Position numbers and translations under genes: made by a program. DNA of 64,000 nucleotides from Rhodobacteraceae bacterium Alg231-04 (GTDB lineage: Bacteria > Pseudomonadota > Alphaproteobacteria > Rhodobacterales > Rhodobacteraceae): the NCBI GenBank assembly GCA_900143635.1, contig FREY01000002.1, positions 70,429-134,428 of the forward strand, given 5' to 3'. Of this stretch, positions 57,251 through 64,000 are shown piece after piece (position 1 is the first letter of the stretch; each line of letters begins with the position of its first letter). A model generated the notes under the pieces. That model made no database searches, was not told where the DNA came from, and was given only the letters and a program-made list of their open reading frames with translations.

Positions 57251-58429
57251 TCAGTACAGGCAATCGCGCAGGGTGATCAGCGCGGCCCGTGTCTCGTCTT
57301 TGGGGGCGACCAGCGCCACCCGGATATAGTGTTCGCCCGGGTTTTCCCCGGCCTCGCCCTGCGACAGATACGCGCCGGGCAGCACCCGTACGCCAGTTTC
57401 GGTCCACAGTTTCAATGCCGCGGCCTCACCATCCTTGACCGGCAGCCAGAGGAAAAACCCCGCTTCGGGGGGCATATAGCCCTGCAGGTCAGCAAAGACC
57501 TCATCGGCGACGGTGTATTTCTCCTGATAGAGCGCGCGGTTCTCCTGAACATGCACCTCATCGGCCCAGACCTTGGCCGCAGCCGCCTGCAGTGGCGAGG
57601 GTAATGGCGCACCGGAGTAGGCGCGCAGCTGCTTGATCCGTTTGATATTTTCAGGCCCCGAGGCCACCAGCCCCGAACGCAGCCCCGGCAGGTTTGATCG
57701 TTTCGACAGGGAGTTGAACAGCACGACCCGCTCTGGGTCTGCGCCCATTTCCTCGGCGACCGTCAAGGCGCCCACAGGCGCGTCATTTCGGTAAATCTCG
57801 GAGTAGCATTCATCCGCGAAAATGCGGAAATCGTATTTCTCGGCCAGCTGGATCAGTTCGACCCAGTAGTCGCGGCTGGCAACAGCCCCCTGCGGATTGG
57901 CGGGTGAGCAGATATAGGCCACGGCGGTACGGTTCAGCACATCTTCGGACAGGTTGGCATAATCCGGCAGATGACCAGAGGCTTCTGTGGCAGGCACAAA
58001 GACCGGCTCTGCCCCAACTGAGATCGCCGCAACCATATAGACCTGATAGAAGGGGTTCGGCGTCAGAACGATGGGTTTCTGGCCGTTCTTCAGCTCAGGG
58101 CACAGCGCCATGGCGGCGTTATACAGCCCTTCGCGGGTGCCGTTCAGCGCCATGACCTGCGTCGCCGGATCGACCGAAACGCCATAACGGCGCCGGATCC
58201 AGTTCGCCATCTCACCGCGCAATTCATCCGATCCGTCATTCGGTGGATATTTGTTAAAGCCCTCAGCATTTTCCGAGATCACATCGGTAACCCACTGAGG
58301 AAACTTATGTTTCGGCTCACCAATGGTCATGTGCACCACATCGCCGCCGGGCGCGTGGTGGTCAAGAAGCGCCCGCAGACGCGGGAACGCATAGGCCGGT
58401 AGGTTCGAAAACCGATCGGGGAAAATCAT
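57251..58429 (-). CDS. Aminotransferase class I/II (PLP-dependent)
   Basis: A 392-residue fold-type I aminotransferase. The PLP Lys is in SLSKRSNLPGLRSG. YICSPANPQGAV and FADECYSEIY hold the cofactor Asn, Asp and Tyr. The sequence resembles the succinyl-diaminopimelate transaminase-like group, but that assignment is not secure. It precedes ftsK on the same strand, 131 bases apart. Confidence 0.88.
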   Translation of the reverse strand: MIFPDRFSNLPAYAFPRLRALLDHHAPGGDVVHMTIGEPKHKFPQWVTDVISENAEGFNKYPPNDGSDELRGEMANWIRRRYGVSVDPATQVMALNGTREGLYNAAMALCPELKNGQKPIVLTPNPFYQVYMVAAISVGAEPVFVPATEASGHLPDYANLSEDVLNRTAVAYICSPANPQGAVASRDYWVELIQLAEKYDFRIFADECYSEIYRNDAPVGALTVAEEMGADPERVVLFNSLSKRSNLPGLRSGLVASGPENIKRIKQLRAYSGAPLPSPLQAAAAKVWADEVHVQENRALYQEKYTVADEVFADLQGYMPPEAGFFLWLPVKDGEAAALKLWTETGVRVLPGAYLSQGEAGENPGEHYIRVALVAPKDETRAALITLRDCLY

Positions 58430-58538
58430 CTCAATATGCCTCAGTCACGGGATCATGAACGCCCCGTTTGTGTCCAAGTTACAAGGCCTTCGGCAATCCG
58501 TCCACCCATCTGTGAGCAGGGCGAATCGCCTGTGGCAT

Positions 58539-59867
58539 TCAGGCCAGCGCCGCCTCGATGGCGGCCCCAGTAAGCAGCAGCGCCTCTTCGCAATCCGGTT
58601 TGCCCAGCACCTGCAACCCGCAGGACGGGGTGCCGGTGGGCAGCGACAGCGCACAGAGCCCCATCATATTGCCGATCCGGGTGTTGCGCAGCGCCAGCAG
58701 GTTTTCGCTGACATAATAGTCATGATCGCTTTCAAGGCGCGCCACATCGGGTGGCAAAATCGGCGACACCGGGCACAGGACCGCATCAAAAGGCGCGACC
58801 GCCGCATCCCAGGCCTGGCGGGCCAGCTCCAACCGGGCCCATGCGGCGATATAATCGGCAGCAGAATAATCCGCCCCAGAGCGAAAGCGTTCCAGAATTT
58901 CGCCAAACATCAGGTGCGGGTTCGCCTCAATCACATCCTTCCACAGACCGTAAGCTTCGGCGGTGAACAGGATCGCGCTAAGCGACATGGCCTCCACCAG
59001 TTCGGGCACCTCTAGTGGCACGATCTCGGCTCCGGCCTGCTCCAGCTTGGCAAGGGCTTCGGTATGGGCCTGATGCGGCTCTTCGCGCAGATCATCGCGC
59101 GCCACGGTCTGCAGGTCGGCAAAGCGTCGGCCTCGCAGATCGACGCCGCGCAGATCCGCCGGCGTGCCGCCTTCCAGAGCTGCCAGCATCAGCGCCGCAT
59201 CCTCAACCGAGCGGCCCAGCGGCCCGACCGTATCAAACTTCAGACAGAGCGGCACCACGCCCTCAAGACTGACGCGCCCAGAGGTGGTTTTCAGGCCCAC
59301 CAGATCATTCCATGCAGACGGAATACGCACCGACCCGCCGGTGTCCGACCCGATGCCGCAGGCGGCCAGCCCAAAGGCAACCGACGCCGCCGCCCCAGAC
59401 GAAGATCCGCCCGGCGCCAGCGCGGCGTTATTCACATTGGGCGGCGTTTCCTTCACCGGATTGACCCCAAGGCCTGAGAAAGCCAGCTCGCTCATATGGG
59501 TTTTGCCCAAGCAGACCAGCCCCAACGCCGTGGCATTTTCCAGTACCTGCGCATCGCGCTCCGGTATCCGGCCCTTCAGCAGATCCGAACCACTTTCGGT
59601 TGCGGTGCCTGCGCTGTCGAACAGATCCTTCCAGCTGATCGGCACGCCGTCCAACGGCGACAATCGCAGCCCGGCACGTGCCCGCATTGCAGCGGCACCG
59701 GCCTCTTCCAACGCCCGTTCACCGGTGACGGCTGAATAGATCCGGTCCCTCAACGGGTGGGCATCAATGGCATTCAGATAGCATTCTGTCAGCATAACCG
59801 GATCGATTTCTCCGGCCCCGATCCCGCGCCCCAGATCCGCCGCACTCATTCTCAGCCATTCTTGCAT
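58539..59867 (-). CDS. Amidase (amidase-signature family)
   Basis: A 442-residue amidase-signature hydrolase. The catalytic triad is Lys80 (ISWKDLF), cis-Ser155 (GGSSSG) and Ser179 (GSDTGGS). The frame extends upstream, antisense to the hydroxylase, but the ATG at 59867 gives the family start (MQEWLRMSAADLG). It hydrolyses a carboxamide; the substrate is unknown, and no gatB or gatC is adjacent, so it is not the GatA subunit. Confidence 0.88.
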   Translation of the reverse strand: MQEWLRMSAADLGRGIGAGEIDPVMLTECYLNAIDAHPLRDRIYSAVTGERALEEAGAAAMRARAGLRLSPLDGVPISWKDLFDSAGTATESGSDLLKGRIPERDAQVLENATALGLVCLGKTHMSELAFSGLGVNPVKETPPNVNNAALAPGGSSSGAAASVAFGLAACGIGSDTGGSVRIPSAWNDLVGLKTTSGRVSLEGVVPLCLKFDTVGPLGRSVEDAALMLAALEGGTPADLRGVDLRGRRFADLQTVARDDLREEPHQAHTEALAKLEQAGAEIVPLEVPELVEAMSLSAILFTAEAYGLWKDVIEANPHLMFGEILERFRSGADYSAADYIAAWARLELARQAWDAAVAPFDAVLCPVSPILPPDVARLESDHDYYVSENLLALRNTRIGNMMGLCALSLPTGTPSCGLQVLGKPDCEEALLLTGAAIEAALA

Positions 59868-59953
59868 AACCGCCCCTGCGCTCCAACTCATCCGGTGACG
59901 GTAGCGGCCCCGTGCCCCATGGACAATCCCGGATTGAGGCGCATAGTGCGCCC

Positions 59954-61180
59954 ATGAAGAATACCTCTGATATCCTGATTGTAGGCGGTGGCCTGAACGG
60001 CCCGGCGCTGGCTTTGGCGCTGGCCCAGACCGGCCATTCCGTGACCGTGATCGACGCCCTGCCAGAAGGCGCCGCCGAAGCTTCCGATTTTGACGGGCGC
60101 GGCTATGCGCTGGCGCTCGCCTCGCAACGGCTGTTGGCGCAGGTCGGCGTCTGGGATGCGGTGGCAGAACATGCCCAGCCAATGCTGGAAATCAAGGTGA
60201 CCGACGGCCAGGCCGGCCAGCCCCCCTCGCCGTTCTTTTTGCATTTCGACTGCGCCGAGATCGAAGAAAGCCCGATGGGCTTCATGGTCGAGGACCGCTT
60301 CCTGCGCCGTGCCTTCAATGCGGCGATTGCAGCAGAGCCGCTGATCACCGTGATTCGTGAACGCCGCGTGATTGCGCAGACCATCGAAGCGGCAGCAGTA
60401 TCCGTCACGCTGGACAGCGGCGAAGACCTGCATGGCCGCCTGCTGGTGGGATCGGACGGGCGCCAAAGCGGCACCGCCCAGCGCGCCGGGATCAAACGGA
60501 CCGGCTGGTCTTATGAGCAGACAGCACTGGTCTGTGCCATTGATCACGAACTGCCGCACCACGGCGTCGCGCATCAGTTCTTCATGCCGCCCGGCCCGCT
60601 GGCGATCCTGCCCCTGCCCGGTAACCGTTCTTCCATTGTCTGGAGTGAGAGCACTTCCACCGCCCAAGCCATCCAGGCCCTGGATGACCAAGGCTACCTC
60701 GCGGCCCTTCGGCCCCGTTTTGGCGATTTCCTGGGTGAGATTTCCCTTGCGGGCAAACGGTTCACCTATCCGCTGAACCTGACAGTGGCGAATAGTTTCA
60801 TCGGCGCGCGCATGGCTTTGGTCGGCGATGCGGCCCATGGCATGCACCCGATTGCGGGTCAGGGGCTGAACGCCGGCCTGCGGGATGTGGGGGCTTTGGC
60901 GGAAGTGCTGACCGGTGCAACCCGACGCGGCGAAGACTTCGGCTCGTCCCTTGTGCTGCAGCGCTATCAGGAATGGCGCCGCTTTGACACGGCGGCTCTG
61001 GTGGCGGCAACAGATGTGTTCAACCGGCTATTTTCCAACAACAACCTGCTGCTGCGTCTCACTCGAGACCTCGGCATGGGCGCCGTGAATGCCATGCCCG
61101 GTCTGCGCCGAAGCTTCCTGCGCGAGGCTGCGGGCCTCACCGGGGATCTGCCGAAGCTCCTGCAGGGCAAACCCCTGTAA
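59954..61180 (+). CDS. UbiH/UbiF/VisC/COQ6-family FAD hydroxylase
   Basis: A 408-residue flavin hydroxylase. ILIVGGGLNGPALALALA is the FAD motif, LLVGSDGRQSGTAQ the DG motif and LVGDAAHGMHPIAGQGLNAGLRD the family signature. It probably hydroxylates the ubiquinone ring, but which position cannot be told from sequence. The ATG at 59954 is used. Divergent from the amidase with 86 bases between. Confidence 0.9.
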   Translation: MKNTSDILIVGGGLNGPALALALAQTGHSVTVIDALPEGAAEASDFDGRGYALALASQRLLAQVGVWDAVAEHAQPMLEIKVTDGQAGQPPSPFFLHFDCAEIEESPMGFMVEDRFLRRAFNAAIAAEPLITVIRERRVIAQTIEAAAVSVTLDSGEDLHGRLLVGSDGRQSGTAQRAGIKRTGWSYEQTALVCAIDHELPHHGVAHQFFMPPGPLAILPLPGNRSSIVWSESTSTAQAIQALDDQGYLAALRPRFGDFLGEISLAGKRFTYPLNLTVANSFIGARMALVGDAAHGMHPIAGQGLNAGLRDVGALAEVLTGATRRGEDFGSSLVLQRYQEWRRFDTAALVAATDVFNRLFSNNNLLLRLTRDLGMGAVNAMPGLRRSFLREAAGLTGDLPKLLQGKPL

Positions 61181-61199
61181 AAAAAACGGATCTGTTTCG

Positions 61200-61326
61200 C
61201 TCTGGCGGCAAAGGATGATCAAATATCCTTCAAGCGTTTTTTCAAAACGCTTGCGCCGCGCCGCAGGCGCGGCGCCCGGCCCAACTGAACGGAAGCATTG
61301 AAAATGCTGACGAACAGGCGGGAGCC
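61200..61326. repeat. Roseobacter-type intergenic hairpin element, copy at 61200 (convergent genes)
   Basis: A 10-bp stem CAAGCGTTTT-ttc-AAAACGCTTG (61231–61253) adjoins GCGCCGCGCC-gca-GGCGCGGCGC (61253–61275), followed by CCGGCCCAAC and then GGCGGGAGCCCC near 61314. The stem differs from copies 1–3 at paired positions while pairing is kept. It lies between the UbiH-type gene and the Trm112-like gene. Confidence 0.72.
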
Positions 61327-61342
61327 CCGCGCTGTCAGCGCC

Positions 61343-61537
61343 TCATTCGAGAACGCGCGCCTCATCCTCCAGCATCACCGGGATGCCATTGCGGATCGGG
61401 AAAGCCAGATTGCCTGCCCGTGAAATCAGCTCCTGCGCATCTGCGTCATATTCCAGAACTGTCTGCGTTCGCGGGCACACCAGCGCCTCCAGCATACGGC
61501 GGTCAAAGGCGGGATGATCAGGTTGGGTAGGGCTCAT
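61343..61537 (-). CDS. Trm112-like / UPF0434 family small protein
   Basis: A 64-residue protein with [16 protein letters not shown] and [17 protein letters not shown], the two conserved parts of the Trm112/YcaR family. Only one Cys of the usual zinc site remains, as in many bacterial members. The function is unclear; eukaryotic Trm112 activates methyltransferases. The ATG overlaps the upstream gene's stop. Confidence 0.85.
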   Translation of the reverse strand: MSPTQPDHPAFDRRMLEALVCPRTQTVLEYDADAQELISRAGNLAFPIRNGIPVMLEDEARVLE

Positions 61538-62175
61538 TGCAATATTTCCTCGTTTGACCCGCCACGCAGGGCGAACTCCATCAGCGTCACCAGCGTTTCC
61601 CGCCTTGTTTCAAGACTGGGCGCTTCCAGCAAGGCCTGCTTTTCCTCGCAATCAAATTCCAGAAGCATCGACAGGGAATTGATTAGCATCTCATCTTCCG
61701 CATCCTTCAGCGCCTCCCAGTCCGTCGACAGGTTCTGCGCGCTGAAAAAGCGATCCAGAAGGTTCAGAAAATCGCCACGCTCAAAATCGTGATCCGCCTC
61801 GCTGCGGCCCAGATCCCGCGCGAAACTGTCCCAATTCAATCGGCAGCGCCGGTAGGGAGTAAACCCGTTGGTTTCCTCGACGATCCGGAAGCGCGAAATG
61901 CCAGAGAGCGTGATCAGATAGCGCCCATCCTCAGTTTCGGAAAACTGCGTGATCCGCCCGGCACAGCCTATCTGGTGCAATACCTCAGAGTCTTCGGGCC
62001 CCGGCATCGGCTGGACCATAGCGATCAGCCGATGCGGTGTTTTCAGCGCGTCTTCCAGCATCTGCAGGTAACGCGGCTCAAAGATATGCAGCGGCAGCCG
62101 CGTGCGCGGCAGCAGCAATGCTCCGGGCAACGGAAAGACAGGAAGAACATCCGGCAGGTCGGCGGCTTGCATCAT
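61534..62175 (-). CDS. LON peptidase substrate-binding domain protein
   Basis: A 213-residue stand-alone Lon N-terminal domain. [24 protein letters not shown] is the diagnostic opening, and [26 protein letters not shown] follows. No ATPase or protease domain is present. It is coupled by overlap to the Trm112-like gene and lies downstream of the thioredoxin gene; this trio is common in alphaproteobacteria. Confidence 0.9.
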   Translation of the reverse strand: MMQAADLPDVLPVFPLPGALLLPRTRLPLHIFEPRYLQMLEDALKTPHRLIAMVQPMPGPEDSEVLHQIGCAGRITQFSETEDGRYLITLSGISRFRIVEETNGFTPYRRCRLNWDSFARDLGRSEADHDFERGDFLNLLDRFFSAQNLSTDWEALKDAEDEMLINSLSMLLEFDCEEKQALLEAPSLETRRETLVTLMEFALRGGSNEEILQ

Positions 62176-62202
62176 GCCCCTTACTCTAGCCCAGCACAGG
62201 TT

Positions 62203-63129
62203 TTAGGCAAATATCAGCGAGCTCAATTTGCGTCGCCCGTTCAGCACCACCGGATCTTCCGGCTTCAGCGCGTCAAAAATGGTAAACAACTGCGCTTTTG
62301 CGGCGCCTTCGTTCCATTCCCGGTCGCGCCGGAAAAGCTCCAGCAGCTCGGCCACCGCGGCCTCTGCATCATCCGCTGCATGCAGCGCCTGTGCCAGATC
62401 GAACCGGGCCTGATGATCGCTGGGATTGGCCTCCACGGCCGCGCGCAACTCGGCCACGGGGCCGGCATTTTCTGCCTGGCGCGCCAATTCGATCTGTGCG
62501 CGCACGGCTTCAATTTCAGGCGCATCCGAAATTTCAGCCGGGGCGCCGTTCAGCACCGCCTCTGCCTGATCCAGATCGTCCTGTGCAATGTGGCAGCGCG
62601 CAACACCGGCAAAGGCCGCCGCATTGTTGGGGTCTTCACCAAGGATCGCCGAGAAGGTCTGCGCCGCATCGGACACCGCGCCTTCACCCAGCATCTCTTC
62701 CGCCGCTTCCAGCGCATCGCCAAGACCGCCATCAGCCTGACCACCGCCAGCCTCGACAACACGGCCGACAAAGGTGTCAATCTCGCTCGGCGGCAAGGCG
62801 CCCTGAAACCCGTCAACCGGCTGGCCCTGCCAGAAGGCATAGACCGTGGGGATCGACTGGATCTGCAGCTGGCCCGCAATGCCCTGGTTTTCGTCCACAT
62901 TGACCTTGGCCATGGTGACAGCACCCTTGGCCTTGATCACTGCCGCTTCCAGCGCTGGTCCCAGTGTTTTGCAGGGCCCGCACCAGGGTGCCCAGAAATC
63001 AACAATGACCGGCACCTTCATCGAGGCCTCGACCACATCCTGCATGAAGGTCGCTTCGGACACGTCCTTGATCAAATCGCTTTCAGGGGCAGCGGCGGCC
63101 GCGCCACCAAGAATATCCATCATGTCCAT
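62203..63129 (-). CDS. Thioredoxin-TPR co-chaperone (CnoX/YbbN-like)
   Basis: A 308-residue protein. An N-terminal thioredoxin domain with WCGPCK (about residues 48–53) is followed by a long Ala-rich TPR-like helical region (about 130–300). CnoX proteins protect substrates from oxidation and hand them to DnaK and GroEL. Unlike E. coli CnoX the CxxC is intact (CGPC), so it may be redox active, as in Caulobacter-type CnoX. The ATG at 63129 has GGAG upstream. Confidence 0.9.
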   Translation of the reverse strand: MDMMDILGGAAAAAPESDLIKDVSEATFMQDVVEASMKVPVIVDFWAPWCGPCKTLGPALEAAVIKAKGAVTMAKVNVDENQGIAGQLQIQSIPTVYAFWQGQPVDGFQGALPPSEIDTFVGRVVEAGGGQADGGLGDALEAAEEMLGEGAVSDAAQTFSAILGEDPNNAAAFAGVARCHIAQDDLDQAEAVLNGAPAEISDAPEIEAVRAQIELARQAENAGPVAELRAAVEANPSDHQARFDLAQALHAADDAEAAVAELLELFRRDREWNEGAAKAQLFTIFDALKPEDPVVLNGRRKLSSLIFA

Positions 63130-63197
63130 GTTCTCCACTTGGGCCTCGTGCCTATATGAATAGTGCCGCGCCGGAAACCAAGAGAGGAGTTGCGCAT

Positions 63198-63728
63198 TTG
63201 TCCCGCAATCGCTTCGATATTTTCGCCCTGACAGAACAAATGATGACAATGGACGACGCAGCTTGGGCCCGCCACGCCAATCCGTTGAGCATCTATACGC
63301 GAATTGCGATCCTGCCACTGCTGAGCCTCGCCATCCTCAGCCGTGTTTGGCTTGGCTGGCTGGCGCTGGTGCCTGTGGCGCTGGTGCTGCTCTGGACTTG
63401 GCTAAACCCACGCGCCTTCGGCCCGCCCGCCCATACTGAAAGCTGGGCCGCACAGGGCACATTTGGAGAACGGGTCTTTCTGAACCGGGCCCGCATCCCA
63501 ATTCCACCCCACCACGCCCTGTGGGGCAAGGCGCTGGCCGCCGTTTCAGCCCTGGGGTTTCCAGCGTGGGCCTACGGTCTCTGGGCCGTGGATCTGGCTT
63601 GGATCTCGTTTGGTCTTTCGCTAATGGTCGGTGCCAAACTATGGTTTGTCGACCGCATGGGCTGGCTCTATCAGGATATGCAGGACGCAGAACCCGCCTA
63701 TACAGCGTGGCATCGGCCAAAACTCTGA
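63198..63728 (+). CDS. DUF6653 family membrane protein
   Basis: About 176 residues with two pairs of membrane helices (about residues 33–68 and 115–155). WARHANPLSIYTR and the C-terminal WHRPKL are typical of the family, whose function is unknown. The frame also has an ATG at 63156 without any SD and only 26 bases from the divergent thioredoxin start. The TTG at 63198 has AGAGGAG eight bases upstream, so I prefer it. Confidence 0.7.
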   Translation: MSRNRFDIFALTEQMMTMDDAAWARHANPLSIYTRIAILPLLSLAILSRVWLGWLALVPVALVLLWTWLNPRAFGPPAHTESWAAQGTFGERVFLNRARIPIPPHHALWGKALAAVSALGFPAWAYGLWAVDLAWISFGLSLMVGAKLWFVDRMGWLYQDMQDAEPAYTAWHRPKL

Positions 63729-63734
63729 CCAGAT

Positions 63735-63780
63735 TTCATCTTTTCAAAAATACTCCGGGTTCCGGGGTGGAACCCCGGCA
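63735..63780. repeat. Short copy of the intergenic element (convergent genes)
   Basis: The reverse-oriented box TTCATCTTTTCAAAAATACT (63735–63754) is followed by CCGGGGT-gga-ACCCCGG (63762–63778). It sits between the DUF6653 gene and the exonuclease III gene. Confidence 0.6.
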
Positions 63781-63797
63781 CCCTCTTTGCCGCGCGC

Positions 63798-64000
63798 CTA
63801 GATATCAAAGGTCGCAAACACCGGCGCATGGTCACTGGGTTTTTCCCAGCCGCGCGCATCGCGCAATACCCGGCTGGAATGACCGGCCGCCGAAATATCC
63901 TGTGTAGCCCAGACATGATCCAGCCGCCGGCCTTTGTCTGCCGCATCCCAGTCCTTGGCGCGGTAAGACCACCAGCTGTACAGCAGCCCTTCGGGGATAT
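63798..64000 (-). CDS. xth: Exodeoxyribonuclease III (3' part)
   Basis: The last 66 codons of a minus-strand gene that leaves the window at the right edge; the stop is TAG at 63800–63798. The translated end has WWSYRAKDWDAADKGRRLDHVW and GWEKPSDHAPV, the classic C-terminal motifs of exonuclease III/AP endonuclease, including the catalytic SDH. The rest of the gene is outside. Confidence 0.88.
   Translation of the reverse strand, partial: IPEGLLYSWWSYRAKDWDAADKGRRLDHVWATQDISAAGHSSRVLRDARGWEKPSDHAPVFATFDI

Overview
The window looks like a core chromosomal segment of a marine-type alphaproteobacterium of the Rhodobacteraceae (Roseobacter group); I cannot fix the genus. The grounds are the GC-rich coding style, the dnaA–rpsT–enoyl-CoA hydratase–mutM/ubiE–ubiB neighbourhood, the dnaN–recF–gyrB run, many peptide-type ABC importers, and a family of GC-rich intergenic hairpin elements. 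I found no tRNA, rRNA, CRISPR array, transposase, integrase or prophage gene.

Layout. 1–8246: a phytase-like esterase fragment, a queuosine-precursor transporter, a small self-contained transcription unit with a masked ribosome binding site (about 1040–1264), arfB, an SDR, a P1-family self-processing peptidase, a cytochrome c, idi, a flavin monooxygenase, and panBC on the minus strand. 8414–15920: a peptide-type ABC import cluster that contains a pentameric ligand-gated ion channel and ends in an aldehyde dehydrogenase. 16246–21504: an NAD salvage set (pncA, a membrane hybrid histidine kinase, pncB) and, divergently, trhO. 21688–30815: a second peptide-type importer (minus strand), a LysR regulator, and a divergent amidohydrolase translationally coupled to a G3E metallochaperone. 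30825–33366: modABC. 33525–42682: gyrB, a TetR/NAD(P)H-oxidoreductase pair with repeated operators, a LysE exporter, recF, dnaN, dnaA and rpsT. 42899–49671: crotonase, mutM, ubiE, ubiB, free-Met-sulfoxide reductase, thiolase and a STAS/HATPase pair. 49869–64000: gamma-glutamyltransferase, hspQ, an AEC transporter, an SLT lipoprotein, lolA, ftsK, an aminotransferase, an amidase, a UbiH-type hydroxylase, a Trm112-like protein, a LON-domain protein, a thioredoxin/TPR co-chaperone, a DUF6653 protein and the 3' end of an exonuclease III gene.

How the genes work together. DnaA, DnaN, RecF and GyrB are the replication core, although the dnaA upstream region lacks a clear DnaA-box cluster. UbiE, UbiB, a UbiH-type hydroxylase and Idi feed quinone and isoprenoid synthesis. 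PncA and PncB recycle nicotinamide to NAD, probably with the kinase encoded between them in one operon. Each of the two ABC import clusters has an enzyme attached (aldehyde dehydrogenase; amidohydrolase plus metallochaperone), which suggests substrate-specific catabolic cassettes.

The most unusual items are: the ion channel gene inside a peptide-importer cluster; the 1040–1264 unit, whose Shine-Dalgarno sequence is perfectly complementary to a downstream anti-Shine-Dalgarno; the amidohydrolase–G3E GTPase overlap; and the dispersed hairpin family, whose stems vary with compensatory changes.
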